Positions 10,691 through 22,828 of a DNA stretch of 64,000 nt are shown piece by piece. The translations under genes and the position numbers were made by a program. Each line of letters starts with the position of its first letter. Positions within the stretch are counted from its first letter, which is position 1. The DNA comes from Parelaphostrongylus tenuis. Lineage: Eukaryota; Nematoda; Chromadorea; Rhabditida; Metastrongylidae. Under the pieces are notes generated by a model that was not told the origin of the DNA, made no database searches, and saw only the letters and a program-made list of their open reading frames with translations. Location of the stretch: contig JAHQIW010000454.1 of assembly GCA_019055375.1 (NCBI GenBank), forward strand, positions 1 through 64,000, written 5' to 3'.

Positions 10691-12787
10691 TAATAATTGC
10701 TAAATTGAAGAAATATGCACGATTTTGTTCAAAATTGCCGCGCGAAACTTTCTTTACGTGAGCTCACATAGCAGTATCACGCTGGGATTACAACTGCTTA
10801 TAACAATAACATTAATGCAATATGAGCAATCTGACGAAGCCAACTGAGAGAAAAGACATAAACGAAATCGGTTGATAACTAGGACACTGGGACGCAGAGA
10901 CTCTAAAACTTTGGAGCTCTCGAACACTCTCATGAGTCGCGTTTATATGTGGAACGACAGCTAAAGCATTGTCAAATGAAGCGCTGCACAAAGAGAAAAG
11001 TACAAGTTGCATGGTTAATAAGAAAAGTGAGCACAAAGGGTTGCAGGCAAATAGGCGACTGGAATGAAGGTACAGAGCACAACAAGCATGTGTGTACAGT
11101 CTATATGGGAAAGCAATAAGGTAGCTTGTAGTGAAAGTTAATAAGAAAGCGACACGATGGCACTATAAAGTACATGAGCAATGAATCAGCTTATGATAAA
11201 ATTTATGTGGAGCTATCTAAAAGCCTGAGCTGAATGTTTCAAGAAATACGTAGAGGAATCAGATGTGTGATAACCACATTGAGTAGACAATGTAGGAAGC
11301 TTACGACAATATAGAATTTATAATTGTAACTAATTGGGAAAGAGTCATTATAGACTCGATGTCATTGAACGCTCTTTGCCGCTCTCACATCCTTATTTAG
11401 GTTCTTAACCTTTATCTTCTGAGAAGTTATTGATCATCTCTATTATTTTGTCCTCATACAACACAGTACAATATTGAGCGAGCATTCATTGTTATTATTA
11501 TAATTACTGTAAGACTTACAAATAATAGGCTGCTCCTATAAGGTATTGTTCTTTGTTAGCGATAGAACCACCGAAGAGCCGCGAGCGCAGCAATCAATCG
11601 AGTACCACCTAACCATCGAACTGCCACATCCACATGTCTTCTAAGCCCTTTTTGAATGTGGAGTATGAGCAATGTCATTTTTGGTGCTACAACGCAACAA
11701 GAAAGGTTTTTTATGAAGCGAACATATTATTGAAATTGCCGAGATTTGAGTTCTTGAATTAGTGAAAGTTTGAGAAAAAGCTCTTTTTAGCAAAAAAGCT
11801 CCCAAAGTTTTGATAGCTGCTAAGCGGCTTACCATCATATTTCTGATCCACAACCTTCGCATCCTATTTGGTTACCGGCTGGTTGTCACCTCTGGTGCAA
11901 ACATTCACTGGCGAGCATAGCAGCTTTCCGCACTCCTAGGCTTGGTCGTGCTCCCATAGTCAGTGGCGACCGTATACAATTACTACATCATGATCCAACT
12001 GAGTCATCGCTGGCTCTACCTCTTTACACTTCCTGTGACTTATTACAGTTTTCCACACCTGTCATGCATTTGTTCATCATGTCTCACTCGACGAGCTAAT
12101 CTTATCCGAAGTACACTGTCGTACTCACACCTTTTCACTCTCAGTTTTGACCCGTTGAGTTCCACGATGTTTTATTACCCGGCAGGTGTGTTCGCGCCGC
12201 GAGCTCGGCGCGCTATAACGGTTGTGTGGTGGTTTTCATTGCTGCTCGCGCCGTAGAAAGCTTGGCGCGTGACGTCGAGAGCAATAGTACATAGACATAC
12301 TATATAGGACTCAAAGAACTGCCCATTGTCGTATCGAACTTTTTAATTGCCATTTCTATCGTATGATCACCATGACCTCGTCTTCTGTTATTTAATTCTG
12401 TTATTATTACCATTATTGCAACGTTTGCAAATCGTAGGTTGTTCGTATGAGTACTTAACTTGTACGTGGTAGCGTTATCAAAACGCCCCACGTGGCAGCA
12501 ATAGGTCATTCAATTACATCACACAGCTGACGTACAAAATACAACGCAACTTGACAAACGACAGGTCAAACGTCACCACTAAAGCATTCGCCAACCCAGT
12601 CGCAACAGTTTAGTGTGTTGAGCGCATCGATCAAACCAGGTACTGCTACAACTTGTGATCGATCTCTATCGCACCACGACTGGTATATTTGTCTGCATTG
12701 GCCAAACTACGTGGGCCAACCATCATATGGTGCGCCGGTCGCCACGATTCTCCGCATACATCAATTTGTGAAGACTGTTTTGGATTT
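10691..12787. other. Duplication end, then unrecognised sequence
   Basis: Homology with copy B ends at about 11306 after aggaagcttac. From there to 12787 no gene is recognised. Positions 12187-12275 are unusually G+C-rich, with a small perfect hairpin (gcgccg-cgagct-cggcgc at 12195-12212) and a second gcgcc/ggcgc block near 12248-12270. Confidence 0.4.
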
Positions 12788-12855
12788 GTTATATGAAAAT
12801 CGAGAAAACTTATTTTGATCAGCTGACGCGAGGTTGGTGAATTAGTCGTAGAAGT

Positions 12856-12893
12856 TCGGCCGACGTTACGGCGGCCCGCCTTCTTCAGAGCTT
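12856..12893 (-). ncRNA. Hammerhead-ribozyme-like motif, core mutated
   Basis: On the minus strand: CTGAAGA, a bulged A, stem II GGCG-GGC-CGCC, then GTAA in place of the invariant GAAA, then CGTC. The substitution in the conserved GAAA segment should abolish cleavage. It is the mirror of the intact motif at 12951-12985. Confidence 0.45.
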
Positions 12894-12950
12894 GGGCGCA
12901 TGTAGTATTAGTCTAATACTAATCTATTGGCCTAATACTACATAGGCCCA

Positions 12951-12985
12951 GGCTCTGAAGAAGGCGGGTCGCCGAAATGTCAGCC
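12951..12985 (+). ncRNA. Minimal hammerhead-ribozyme-like motif
   Basis: Stem I 5' strand GGCT (12951-12954) pairs perfectly with AGCC (12982-12985). Then come CTGAAGA (12955-12961), an extra A, stem II GGCG-GGT-CGCC (12963-12973), GAAA (12974-12977) and TGTC (12978-12981), with the putative cleavage after C12981. Stem III is reduced to two adjacent pairs with no loop. This is the architecture reported for minimal type I hammerheads in Penelope-like elements, which are proposed to act as dimers. Activity is untested. Confidence 0.55.
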
Positions 12986-13055
12986 GAACTTCTACGATTA
13001 ATTTACCAACCTCGCGTCAGCTAATCAAGATAAGTTTTCTCGATTTTCATATAAC

Positions 13056-14352
13056 ATTAACTATGCCGAGGTTTATAGAAAGCCGAACTTTTGAATTGTT
13101 TTGGATTTAATGCATATGCTTAACCCTTACCTTAATTAATGTAACAGTTACATAACATCTAGGTATTGTTTATAACAAAAGTATTTCAAAGTAAAGCTTT
13201 ATATCCCAGTATCCTTCGTACAACCTAGTGCACTCATTGAGAACTTTCCGTCGCACATAAGAGTTCATGTTCACCAAAACCATATAGCGGATGAAGAAAA
13301 TCGTATGGTATCAAGTTATACGAAAACTCTATCATATTTGTAAAAAGGGACCAAAAATCTCAAGTAGTGAACGAATATCGCCCACCGCTCGTGATAAACA
13401 GTGTGCGCGGCTTCTTCAACTGTGGTGCTGGAAGGGATGAGCGCGTGGCCGAAACACGTGTTTAGCACTTTATCAGCCATTAGAGACCTCATAAAAGGCT
13501 CAAAATGTGCCGTTATGGTGTGTTATTGTCAAGCGAGGTCTCAAAATACTCATTTGAATGTATTCTACAATTAATGCTACAGCGCTGTAAGGGGAGCCAT
13601 TTTGGAAAACAAAATTTTTTTTGATTCTCTGAGGCTCTAGCTTTCGAGTGATTATTAACAGTTTATTTTAAAGTCTTCGTCCAGCAAAAGAGCCTTTTCA
13701 AACATTTCCGCTCCATATGAGAAATGAATCAGGATGTACTTGGAGAAATTGATAGCGATCACTGAATACCACCGAATCCTGTGAAGCGCTGACTATTTCG
13801 CCAACTGTTTTGCGAGCGTCCGTGAAGAACGCAAGAATGCACAGTTGCTTTTCATGTTACAGACGATGATTGCATGATTGTAGGTAGAGTTTAGCTACTC
13901 TTGTAAAGCGTGCGACAAAAAATGGGATTGTGAAACAGGTAAGCCACTTTTTATCCGCATAAAAACACTCAAACGGTAAACATAAAGCTAGATCTAGTAC
14001 CCTGCCAATCTCGCATAGGACGTGGACGCATAACGAAGGTGACTAGGAAAAACAAATCACCATCCTCGAACATAAACATAAAATATCAGTGCGTGAGATT
14101 TTGGAAGCGTTTTGGATAATTGCACTTATCCAAGATTGAAAAGGAATTCCTATCAGATAAGATGTGTTGTGAGACAATCCATGGGCTTGTCATTTTGAAG
14201 CGGAAGGTGCATCACAAGTCTATGTGATCGTTGCACGATTGGTATCTACTTAAACAAATCAGTAGACAACCTATCAAGAACGGTGAAATTTTGGAGGATG
14301 CTTTGCTCGATGCGAGAAAATTCTAGGTTTGGCTATATTTTCTAATGGTATG
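13056..14352. other. No recognised gene; M1-like scrap at 13440-13510
   Basis: Positions 13445-13510 contain gccgaaacacgtgttt and rearranged M1 words. The remainder is AT-rich with no recognised coding or RNA feature. Confidence 0.4.
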
Positions 14353-14545
14353 GTGGAGATCCACGCACCTCCCTCGTTCAGGGATCCCGCCCGGTTAGTC
14401 GTGAGAGAACGTGGCGCTTCCCCAGGTGGTGGATAGGAGAATAAACGCGAACCAAAAGCGAGTGAGCTCACCTGCTTCTGCAGCGCCGACTTGTCTAGAA
14501 CTCTATTTCTACGAGTCAAGTCGGTCGAAAGTCCGCGCAAAAAGA
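14353..14545 (+). mobile_element. Isolated RTE 5' untranslated fragment
   Basis: Starts cacgcacctccc and runs through gcgcttccccaggtggtgga, the gcgaaccaaaagcgag block and the tctacgagtcaagtcggtc block. These are the same words, in the same order, as the RTE 5' regions at 2701, 17035 and 22829. It stops abruptly near 14540 before any coding sequence. An antisense ORF overlapping it is a by-product. Confidence 0.7.
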
Positions 14546-14555
14546 GGGAAATAAT

Positions 14556-14725
14556 CCTAAGAGCAATATACTACATACACCACTTTAGTGAGTTCCATAC
14601 CTGTTCTCACCTATGTCACATATAGTGCATCGCTGACGTTCCACAGCTTTTCATTTGTGCTCGTGTATATTGCGTACAATCGTAATTCAGATTCACTCTG
14701 TTTGTACAACATTCAGTGTTTTCCT
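14556..14725 (+). repeat. Dispersed repeat D, copy 1
   Basis: A block of about 160 bp from gagcaatatactacatacac to tttgtacaacatt, about 95% identical to 19856-20006. Function unknown and non-coding. Confidence 0.65.
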
Positions 14726-17019
14726 AGACTAGATAAATGGCTGCCACTGTCCTTCAGACGATCACCATTTTCCCACGTTTATTCTTTCTGACATGACGCG
14801 ACTGATTCGGTTGGTATAGAGCAACTGCTTTGTTTGGATACAAAGACCATTAGCCATAACACATGCGGTCATGGAGAAACTTCTAAGAAAAGCTTTTGAA
14901 AGGCTAGAAAACGGTGGTTCCTCCGGATCTCATTGATTTTCGCTGAGAACCTGTGAAATGTAGCGGGTGATTTGATTCAAATAGCTGTCCACGGCACGGC
15001 TTAAACTCTTTTATGAAATGCTATTTAGAATCCTAAATGTGGCTACAAATTGTTTTCAGGTAAACGTATTTTTCATTTTCCTGTTTTTTTTTTTGATGAA
15101 ATGTTCTTATAATTGTAATGATATGATAGCTCGACTTTCAGTCATATATCAAGGGTGCGGTCTTCCGCAGAACATTTGCAAAACTTCAATTAATTGTTCT
15201 GTAAGGACATGAAGTTATCACCGAAAAACCTTAACTAGTATCCATATGTCGTGAAATGCGCTCCACCTCAGCATTTTTTGCAGAGAAAAAAGAAATTGCT
15301 TTTCCTTCTAACCGGAACGATACTTTCGATAGACGAACTTTCAATCAGTGGACCATGCGACTCGTTGGAAGAAGATTTTTTGATTTTCAATAATCGTTGT
15401 GAATTTCCTTTTTGGATAGCCCATTTAGAACACAAATGTAGTTAATTATGGATTATCGTCCTTCTAATTCATCAAATACTGTAATGAAGATCATTGCTGC
15501 CACTCCAAGAGGAATATGAAGGAATTATCAAGACTCCATCATTCTACGTTTTTCATGATTCCTGATTAAGCCTACCTCGTCGTATTTTATCCTCCTTATT
15601 TACATTCGCTGGAAAGAAATAGATTTTCTCACTTTTTGCGGCTTGCTACCATTCGCTGTGTTTGAATCGACATTCTTAGATGGCAGAGGAATGCCGTCCC
15701 AGTGAAAATCGACAATGTGATAGTCAATAGAATAAAAGTATAAATTTGTGGCTTACTTTGATGAGATATGAAGCTTTTATATGTTTATAATATCGATTCA
15801 AAGATACAAACAAATGATCATATAGACAATAGTATTATATAAGCAATGGCATAAAGTGTGAGGCAAACCTAACAAAGGAAGGTAATTTAAACAACGAAGA
15901 GCTTTAGTAGACGGAAAATCTAGTTATAATACACCGCTGCGTAGCAGCTTACAGCGACTAGCGATCAGTAGTGATATCCATAAATTCTCTCAACTAGGTG
16001 GAGTTACCATGCATTTGTTGGAATGTTTATCTTACTTATCATGACTGTAATCTCGCCTGGAACATATTGCTGTAGTTGCACTTTCCCATTAAATAAATAT
16101 TATCCAATTTTCCCATGAGTCTGGCAGAACATAAAGCTTCTCTCATTTTGGGAGCGCGAGCAGCATCGTGCAAGTGAAAACGGAAAGACAACTCGTGATT
16201 TTTTATTTGTTTAGAGAGGAGCATATCTCACGTATTCATAGAGAATCGTTCAATGTCATGGTAGCTGTTGAAATGAGAAAAACAGTCGATTGCCACGTCA
16301 TATAAGATTGCAATATGAGCCTCTTGTAAAAATTTGTGATTTATAAAAGCAAGCTGAAAAAATGCGATAAGAAGAAAAGGTTATGAGAGCCTTTTATTAT
16401 TAAGTGCGTTCAGTTGAGATTGAGAGTATAACGCAGTGTTAAGAGATGCCATGCATAAAATTCATGGTCAATAACGTTCGATCTCGCTCCTCGATTCCAA
16501 ACTTATCATGCTTTTGTGGTCGATATGGTGATACCGGCCCTGTCCGAAAATTGACATTATTGACTCTGCATTGGTGGACCATTACAAGCATATCTTTGAG
16601 TCAGGTGTGTGATCATCTCTGTTGATGCCTAATGAAGTCAAGTGCATGGCGAGTTGCTAAAGGATTGATGTCCGTCGAACGCTCTATCCTTCTTATATTT
16701 TACAGATCAAGTACTGGGTGCTTATTTTTTTCGTTATGTAAATGAGGCTAAACGTCAAAAACTGTCGCTCTACAATTTCATAAGAATTCAATACATGGTT
16801 ATTCACCGTGATGTGTAATGTGTATTTGAAATCTATGAAACACCACACAGTTTTTAGCATGTTGACAACAAGGGACTGTCTATCTTTGATTAAACTTGAC
16901 TCGATCAATCACTCTTGATTATATGGATGCCTGATTCCGACTGTGCTGAAAATACGATGCCCGCTAAAGCTTGAAACGGAGTACGTTCCTAGATAGCCAA
17001 CCTCTGCTCAGTCCATATT
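14726..17019. other. No recognised feature
   Basis: About 2.3 kb of AT-rich sequence. ORFs are short and without signatures. No tRNA, repeat or mobile-element similarity to the rest of the window was noticed. Confidence 0.45.
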
Positions 17020-17848
17020 AGTCGGGTAAAAGATGTGGCGCTTCCCCAGGTGGTGTATAGGCGAATAAGCGCGTACCAAAAGCGACTTGTGCTTCCCGGA
17101 GACGCAGGTGGATTCCAAAGAGAGCACTCCTGCTTCTGCAACGCTCACTTGACAAAAAGTCTATTTCTACGAGTAAAGTCGGCCAAAAGCCTGCAATCAA
17201 GCGGTTGGGAAGTACATTGGAGGCGGTTAGGAGTTGCCTCCAACAAATAAGCTCCTCTCGTTCCTCCGAGAGAGACTGACAAGTTACTCGTGAGTACCCA
17301 GCTCCCACGTTTAAAGCCTGGCAAGCTATGCGTTGGGTATTAGAAGGCCAAAAACAGTGACAAATATGGGCCTCATTCCCATGACCCCAAAAGAGCCCCT
17401 GGTACGGCAGCGCAAGGTATGACGAGGAGTACGGAGAGGCTGCCAAAATATAGGGACCAAACTAGGTTGCCAAGATCGAAACGGAATAAAATGACGATCT
17501 GTACCTACAACGCAAGAACTCTTGCTCACGAATCCGCTGTAGAAGATCCATTGGTTCAAGCAAGGAGAATAAGGTACGACGTCATTGGCCTAACTGAGAC
17601 GAGAAGCTGCCATCCTTTTAACGCTGTTTATGACACTGGATAAGAACTGTTCCTTGCAATTTGCGATCGCAGAGGTGTCGGCGGCGTTGGCGTCCTCGTC
17701 AAATCGAATTTGACCGTGAACATCGATTCGTTCAAACAGCTAACAACCCGTATCGGACGTTTACGGTTAAAACGACGTGGACCTATACCGGCTTTGACAA
17801 TCTTCGTTGCTTACGCACCAACATCAAGCTATGACGAAGACGAAGTCG
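17020..17848 (+). mobile_element. RTE 5' end plus endonuclease start, cut by the foldback (copy C)
   Basis: RTE 5' untranslated words (gcgcttccccaggtggtgta onward) lead into KMTICTYNARTLAHESAVED (about 17488-17550), DVIGLTETRSCHPFNAVYDTG, RGVGGVGVLVKSNLTV and LTIFVAYAPTSSYDEDEV. It then stops at 17848 exactly where the foldback begins. It retains cleaner endonuclease sequence than copies A or B but has at least one stop after YDTG. The expected continuation is absent beyond the foldback at 21186, so this is a truncation rather than a clean insertion. Confidence 0.8.
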
Positions 17849-20800
17849 GATATCGATTATCGCTTGTGGTTCAGCTGTTATGATACCACCGAGTTTCGCT
17901 ATTTTCGAATGTAAAATCTGGCAACAGGAATGATTTGTCAATTGATTCTTCGTCGATGCGACGGAGATTTGAAAATTTTCACAGCATTCATCAAATGATT
18001 AGTGATAAGTGCGGGTTGAGATGTACTTGTTAAGGCCAAAATCTGCAATGGTTTAGAAACATATCGTAGAATGAAGCTAGGAGTCTAGTCGACAGTTTCA
18101 GGCTGACGTCGAGACTTACTCTACTCCGGTGAATGCGTTAGATGCAACCGCAAAGGCTTACATTGCGCGAATGGATAATGACCGGAATCTCTACTGTAGC
18201 TTTGAAAAAGGCCAATACTATCGAAATGTAGCCGATTTGATATTAAAATTGATAAAGCCCTCAGTGTTAGCAAAGTGATAACCTAGGCATTTGACTTTGA
18301 CGAGCATCGTTGGGAATCCAGGAAGAAATAACTTGTTCAGCAATTACACAAAGCACGTTACGTCGCATAATGGTTTGGGCACCCTTGTGCGATTCTGCGA
18401 TAAATCAGGAACTGCGTAATTTGTTTCGGTGGTCGAGTGGGTATTGCGTTAGTTCACGTATAATATACTCATCTTTTTGTATGACATGAGGTGAAGAAAA
18501 CGTGAGCGAAACGAGTAAATCATTCTGTGTGTGTAAAAGAACACCTAAATGAAAGCTGAAAGAATCGGTACAAATACCACTATTACAAGACGGAACGACA
18601 TGACGGTGAAAACTTCGAGGTGGTAATGAAAATCATGGGGGCACGGGTTGAACATAGACGCGGAAAAACCTTGAGCCAGATAGATTTTAGAAGTCCAGAA
18701 ATGGTTCGAAGGGAAAAGTGTCTGAACATACAGATGATACGATACCTTAGCTTATCTTGTTATTTAGTTTGAGTATGATTCGTTTTCATCATGTGTGAGG
18801 TTCAATGGCATATGGTTCGTTGCCGATGTGTTAAGTAATGATGCATATCGTTCCGAGTGCTTTCTTATCATTTTTTGTTCCATATCTGTGGTCTGTTAGA
18901 GGACAACTTATAGTGCCCGAGACACGCTTTTCGGCCTTGACAGCCTCGTCAGTCGGACAGTGACTTTCGTCTTCAGACAGTTCTCTCGGAGAAACTGAAC
19001 TCCTAAATAGGATTGGCGACGGCGAATTTTCACGTATGTTATCGAGTGAAAATATCGCTATATGACAAAATTTTACACTCAGTTGCTCTAGTTTAGTATC
19101 GAGGCTGCCATCCCCCAAGAGGATTGGCTAGAGACGAAGGATACTATCCGACGGACAAGGCTGTCAAGGCCGAACACTTGTATTGGCCTCACAAGCTGCC
19201 TATAACAGGCCAAATCATGGCTCAAACAGTGATCATCTTATGTTGTTTTCATGGAAATTTTCTCGCCTTTTGCCGCTTTCGAAGATGAGAAGGAGTTGGT
19301 GATCTTAAGATGTACGATCGTATCAGTGACTACTCGCTCATTGTAGTGTACATTTAATCGAAAAATCTCCACTACAGAGGCACAAATTCTATTGTCCTTT
19401 TCACGCCCCCTTGCCTCTTTTTTATTTTTGGTCATCCCCCTCTGCTATTAGCCACCTATACTATTTCATGAATAGGAATCAGTGCTTCTACAAGCATTTT
19501 GAATGTGACCAAATCTTGGCAGCCCTAGACTGAATTTCTCACTATGGAATAAATTCTATATTTTTAGACCTATAATTAGCATATGTTCCGCTCATTAGCT
19601 TGATACATTGTATAGTCAAAACAATAGATCTGAAGGTCGTTTCAGTTGTTCATCATGTAATGAAAATCAATTCAGTATAGCTAGTTAGGGCCTCGGCATC
19701 GATGGACATATGAGCACCAAGCGTTGACGTAACCGACTATCACCACGCACATTCGAAATGAAAGAATCCGATTGAATATCTCAAGATAGTGTCTTGAATC
19801 AGTGATTCCAAATGTGCGCAGAATTTGATTAGATCTTCTGGGAAATATATCCTGAGAGCAATATACTACATACACCACTTTAGTGAGTTCCATGCCTGTT
19901 CCCACTTATGTCACATCTAGTGCATCGTTGGCGTTCCACAGCTTTTCATTTGTGCTCGTGTATATTGCGTACAATCGTAATTCAGATTCACTTTATTTGT
20001 ACAACAACTCGCCGTCGCCAACCCTATTTCGGAGTTCAGTTTCTCCGATAGAACTGTCTGAAGACGAAAGTCACTGTCCGACTGACGAGGCTGTCAAGGC
20101 CGAAAAGCGTGTCTCGGGCACTATAAGTTGTCCTCTAACAGACCACAGATATGGAACAAAAAATGATAAGAAAGCACTCGGAACGATATGCATCATTACT
20201 TAACACATCGGCAACGAACCATATGCCATTGAACCTCACACATGATGAAAACGAATCATACTCAAACTAAATAACAAGATAAGCTGAGGTATCGTATCAT
20301 CTGTATGTTCAGACACTTTTCCCTTCGAACCATTTCTGGACTTCTAAAATCTATCTGGCTCAAGGTTTTTCCGCGTCTATGTTCAACCCGTGCCCCCATG
20401 ATTTTCATTACCACCTCGAAGTTTTCACCGTCATGTCGTTCCGTCTTGTAATAGTGGTATTTGTACCGATTCTTTCAGCTTTCATTTAGGTGTTCTTTTA
20501 CACACACAGAATGATTTACTCGTTTCGCTCACGTTTTCTTCACCTCATGTCATACAAAAAGATGAGTATATTATACGTGAACTAACGCAATACCCATTCG
20601 ACCACCGAAACAAATTACGCAGTTCCTGATTTATCACAGAATCGCACAAGGGTGCCCAAACCATTATGCGACGTAACGTGCTTTGTGTAATTGCTGAATA
20701 AGTTATTTCTTCCTGGATTCCCAACGATGCTCGTCAAAGTCAAATGCCTAGGTTATCGCTTTGCTAACACTGAGGGCTTTATCAATTTTAATATCAAATC

Positions 20801-21185
20801 GGCTACATTTCGATAGTATTGGCCTTTTTCAAAGCTACAGAAGAGATTCCGGTCATTATCCATTCGCGCAATGTAAGCCTTTGCGGTTGCATCTAACGCA
20901 TTCACCGGAGTAGAGTAAGTCTCGACGTCAGCCTGAAACTGTCGACTAGACTCCTAGCTTCATTCTACGATATGTTTCTAAACCAATGCAGATTTTGGCC
21001 TTAACAAGTGCATCTCAACCCGCACTTATCACTAATCATTTGATGAACGCTGTGAAAATCTTCAAATCTCCGTCGCATCGACGAAGAATCAATTGACAAA
21101 TCATTCCCGCTGTCAGATTTTACATTCGAAAATAGCGAAACTCGGTGGTATCATGACAGCTGAACCACAAGCGATAATCGATATC
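17849..21185. mobile_element. 3.3-kb foldback with 1,177-bp inverted arms
   Basis: The left arm 17849-19025 and right arm 20009-21185 are the same length and near-identical in inverted orientation, about 97-99% by eye. The outer ends are gatatcgattatcg and its exact complement. The innermost ends are ggcgacggcga and its complement. The 983-bp spacer holds M1-like pieces (19090-19225) and a D repeat. The arms contain M1 sequence at their inner ends (18880-19025) and no plausible transposase. Candidate explanations are a long-TIR foldback element, a recent inverted duplication, or an assembly artefact. No target-site duplication is evident. Confidence 0.75.
19856..20008 (+). repeat. Dispersed repeat D, copy 2
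   Basis: Near-identical to 14556-14715. Here it runs directly into the right arm of the foldback at ttatttgtacaac, so its end coincides with the arm junction. Confidence 0.65.
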
Positions 21186-22206
21186 AGTGTTGTGAGCAAA
21201 AAAAAGACAGCGAATAAAAGTTACAGCGTTGTGAACAGCTACTAATTAACACATATACGATCACGTCTATAATATTTTCCTTTTTACGAAAAACAAATAT
21301 TATGAATATTCTAAAATTAGCTGACATTTTGAAATGTTGAGCATGGAACTTGTCTAGCAAATTCATTTTCGACTTTTTCTTTTCAAAGTGCACTAACCAA
21401 CGGAGAATTTGTGAGAATTTAGCCTTGCAAAATTTTTTTATATAAACGACAAACAGATCGTGAAAAAACTGGGAAAAGAGAAAAAATATATGTAAAGGAA
21501 CTTTTGAAGAAATCAGACTCTCTCGTGATACTCTAAACTAAGATCAGAAGATTTTCAAGACCAAATGATTCCCGTATAGAAATTTGAACTATCTTACAAA
21601 GCTAGCTTACCTAGAAGTCATTCAAATCTCAGAGAGTTCATGAGGCTCAACTACTGTTTTTATTTCCGTTGGCAAGATACAGAGAGATTAACTATTTTTT
21701 ATTGATGGTGGTTGTTTCGGGTGTTTAGAATTAATAGTTCTCGCTGTTTTCATAAGCGCTTGACTTTAGTAATGCAAAGTATTATTATATACAATTAAGT
21801 TTTGGAAAACAAAGTGATAATGAATAAGAAGTACGAAGTTGACAATACTATTTCATATCGGGAAGTGATGGCCAACGCGGAACTAATGGTAACAAACAGA
21901 ACAATACCAGTGCGATGAAATTGCAGAAACAGTTCCTTGTCATGATAAGAAAATCGTTGTCATTATTCGAATACACTTATTCATACCCTCGCACTAAATC
22001 TCCCTTTCTAGGAAATGGCACCACCTGCGTGATGTAAATTACACCAGTTCAGACTCACAGTATTTTTTCTATAAACTAAATAACATGTTTTCATATAACT
22101 TCTCCCATATTACCATATAAAATTGGCGCTGTGGTAAAATTCTACATTCTCTCTCACTTCAACATTATGACGTTGCGAACGCCCTCTCGAAAAATGGTTT
22201 CGAAGC
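21186..22206. other. No recognised feature
   Basis: AT-rich sequence between the foldback and duplication copy B. It does not resume the RTE interrupted at 17848. No coding signature. Confidence 0.45.
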
Positions 22207-22828
22207 GTGTTAATATCAGTGTTTCATTTCTGTACAAAAATTAATGTTAATAATCCTCTCGTTCGCTCGCGATTCCTGGTTTTTTCCCAACATTTTCTAT
22301 ACAGTAATCCCACTGTCTGTATTCAGTGCATTTCTTCCCATATCATTCAAACAAATTTGAAATTGTGCTGTAATTCTACAACTTTTCTAGCTTCAACATT
22401 GAATATCGTGCTCACTTTGAGATTTTTCCATTCAAAATCAAATTTGAAGCATATTGATACCCTCCCGTTTCAACCACGTCAAAAGGGTTGCCATTTAGAT
22501 GGCAAGCAATAAATCACACTCTTTTGGGTCGTCTTCTGATACGATTAGACGCCTGGAACCTTGAGCTTATCGTCGCCATGGTACTACATATTGATCAGCT
22601 ACTTGGTCAGTGCATTTCTAAAACCATTTCTCTGTCATGATGCTAATGTTAACCGCTACCTTTTGATTTTTCTTATACGTTTAGTCTCCCTAATGCCGAT
22701 ATTTGAAATGCCCGAAATATATCCGTTGCTGTTCATATGATCCTTTGTGACAAACAAAACCTTTTGACCTTAATCTTTAGATTATATGCATTATTGTTGT
22801 ACCAAGTCCTTTTGTTATGTTGTTTTCA

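Larger units (their letters stand above)
209..11306. repeat. Segmental duplication, copy A
   Basis: Direct-orientation paralogue of 22207-30485. Shared landmarks in the same order are: the leader at 209-830, the RTE element, a minus-strand tRNA-like sequence, the Thr/Ser-rich secreted ORF, the Penelope-type terminal repeat fossil, a plus-strand tRNA-like sequence, the antisense RTE fossil, and a common right end at aggaagcttac (about 11306, and 30485 in copy B). Copy A is longer because it contains M1 insertions at about 830-2690, 7037-7330 and 8766-9165 that B lacks. Copy B has its own short insertion near 28860-28925. Similarity is about 85-90% by eye in the best parts and weaker at the left end. 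The left limit is uncertain. Confidence 0.8.
12788..13055. repeat. 268-bp palindrome of two head-to-head Penelope-type terminal repeats
   Basis: The left arm 12788-12898 and right arm 12946-13055 are near-perfect reverse complements, from gttatatgaaaatcgagaaa to its complement ending cgattttcatataac. They are separated by about 47 bp containing tagtattagtctaatactaa. Each arm contains a hammerhead-like core. Sequence just outside (gccgaggttta, 13063-13085) matches the fossil terminal repeats at 7690 and 27218. Confidence 0.75.

Noticed and set aside
17018..17446. 142-codon minus-strand ORF, with similar antisense frames at 14274-14540 and 22908-23165
   Set aside because: All lie antisense to RTE 5' untranslated and early coding sequence. 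They are open by chance in a shared repeat, not a separate gene.
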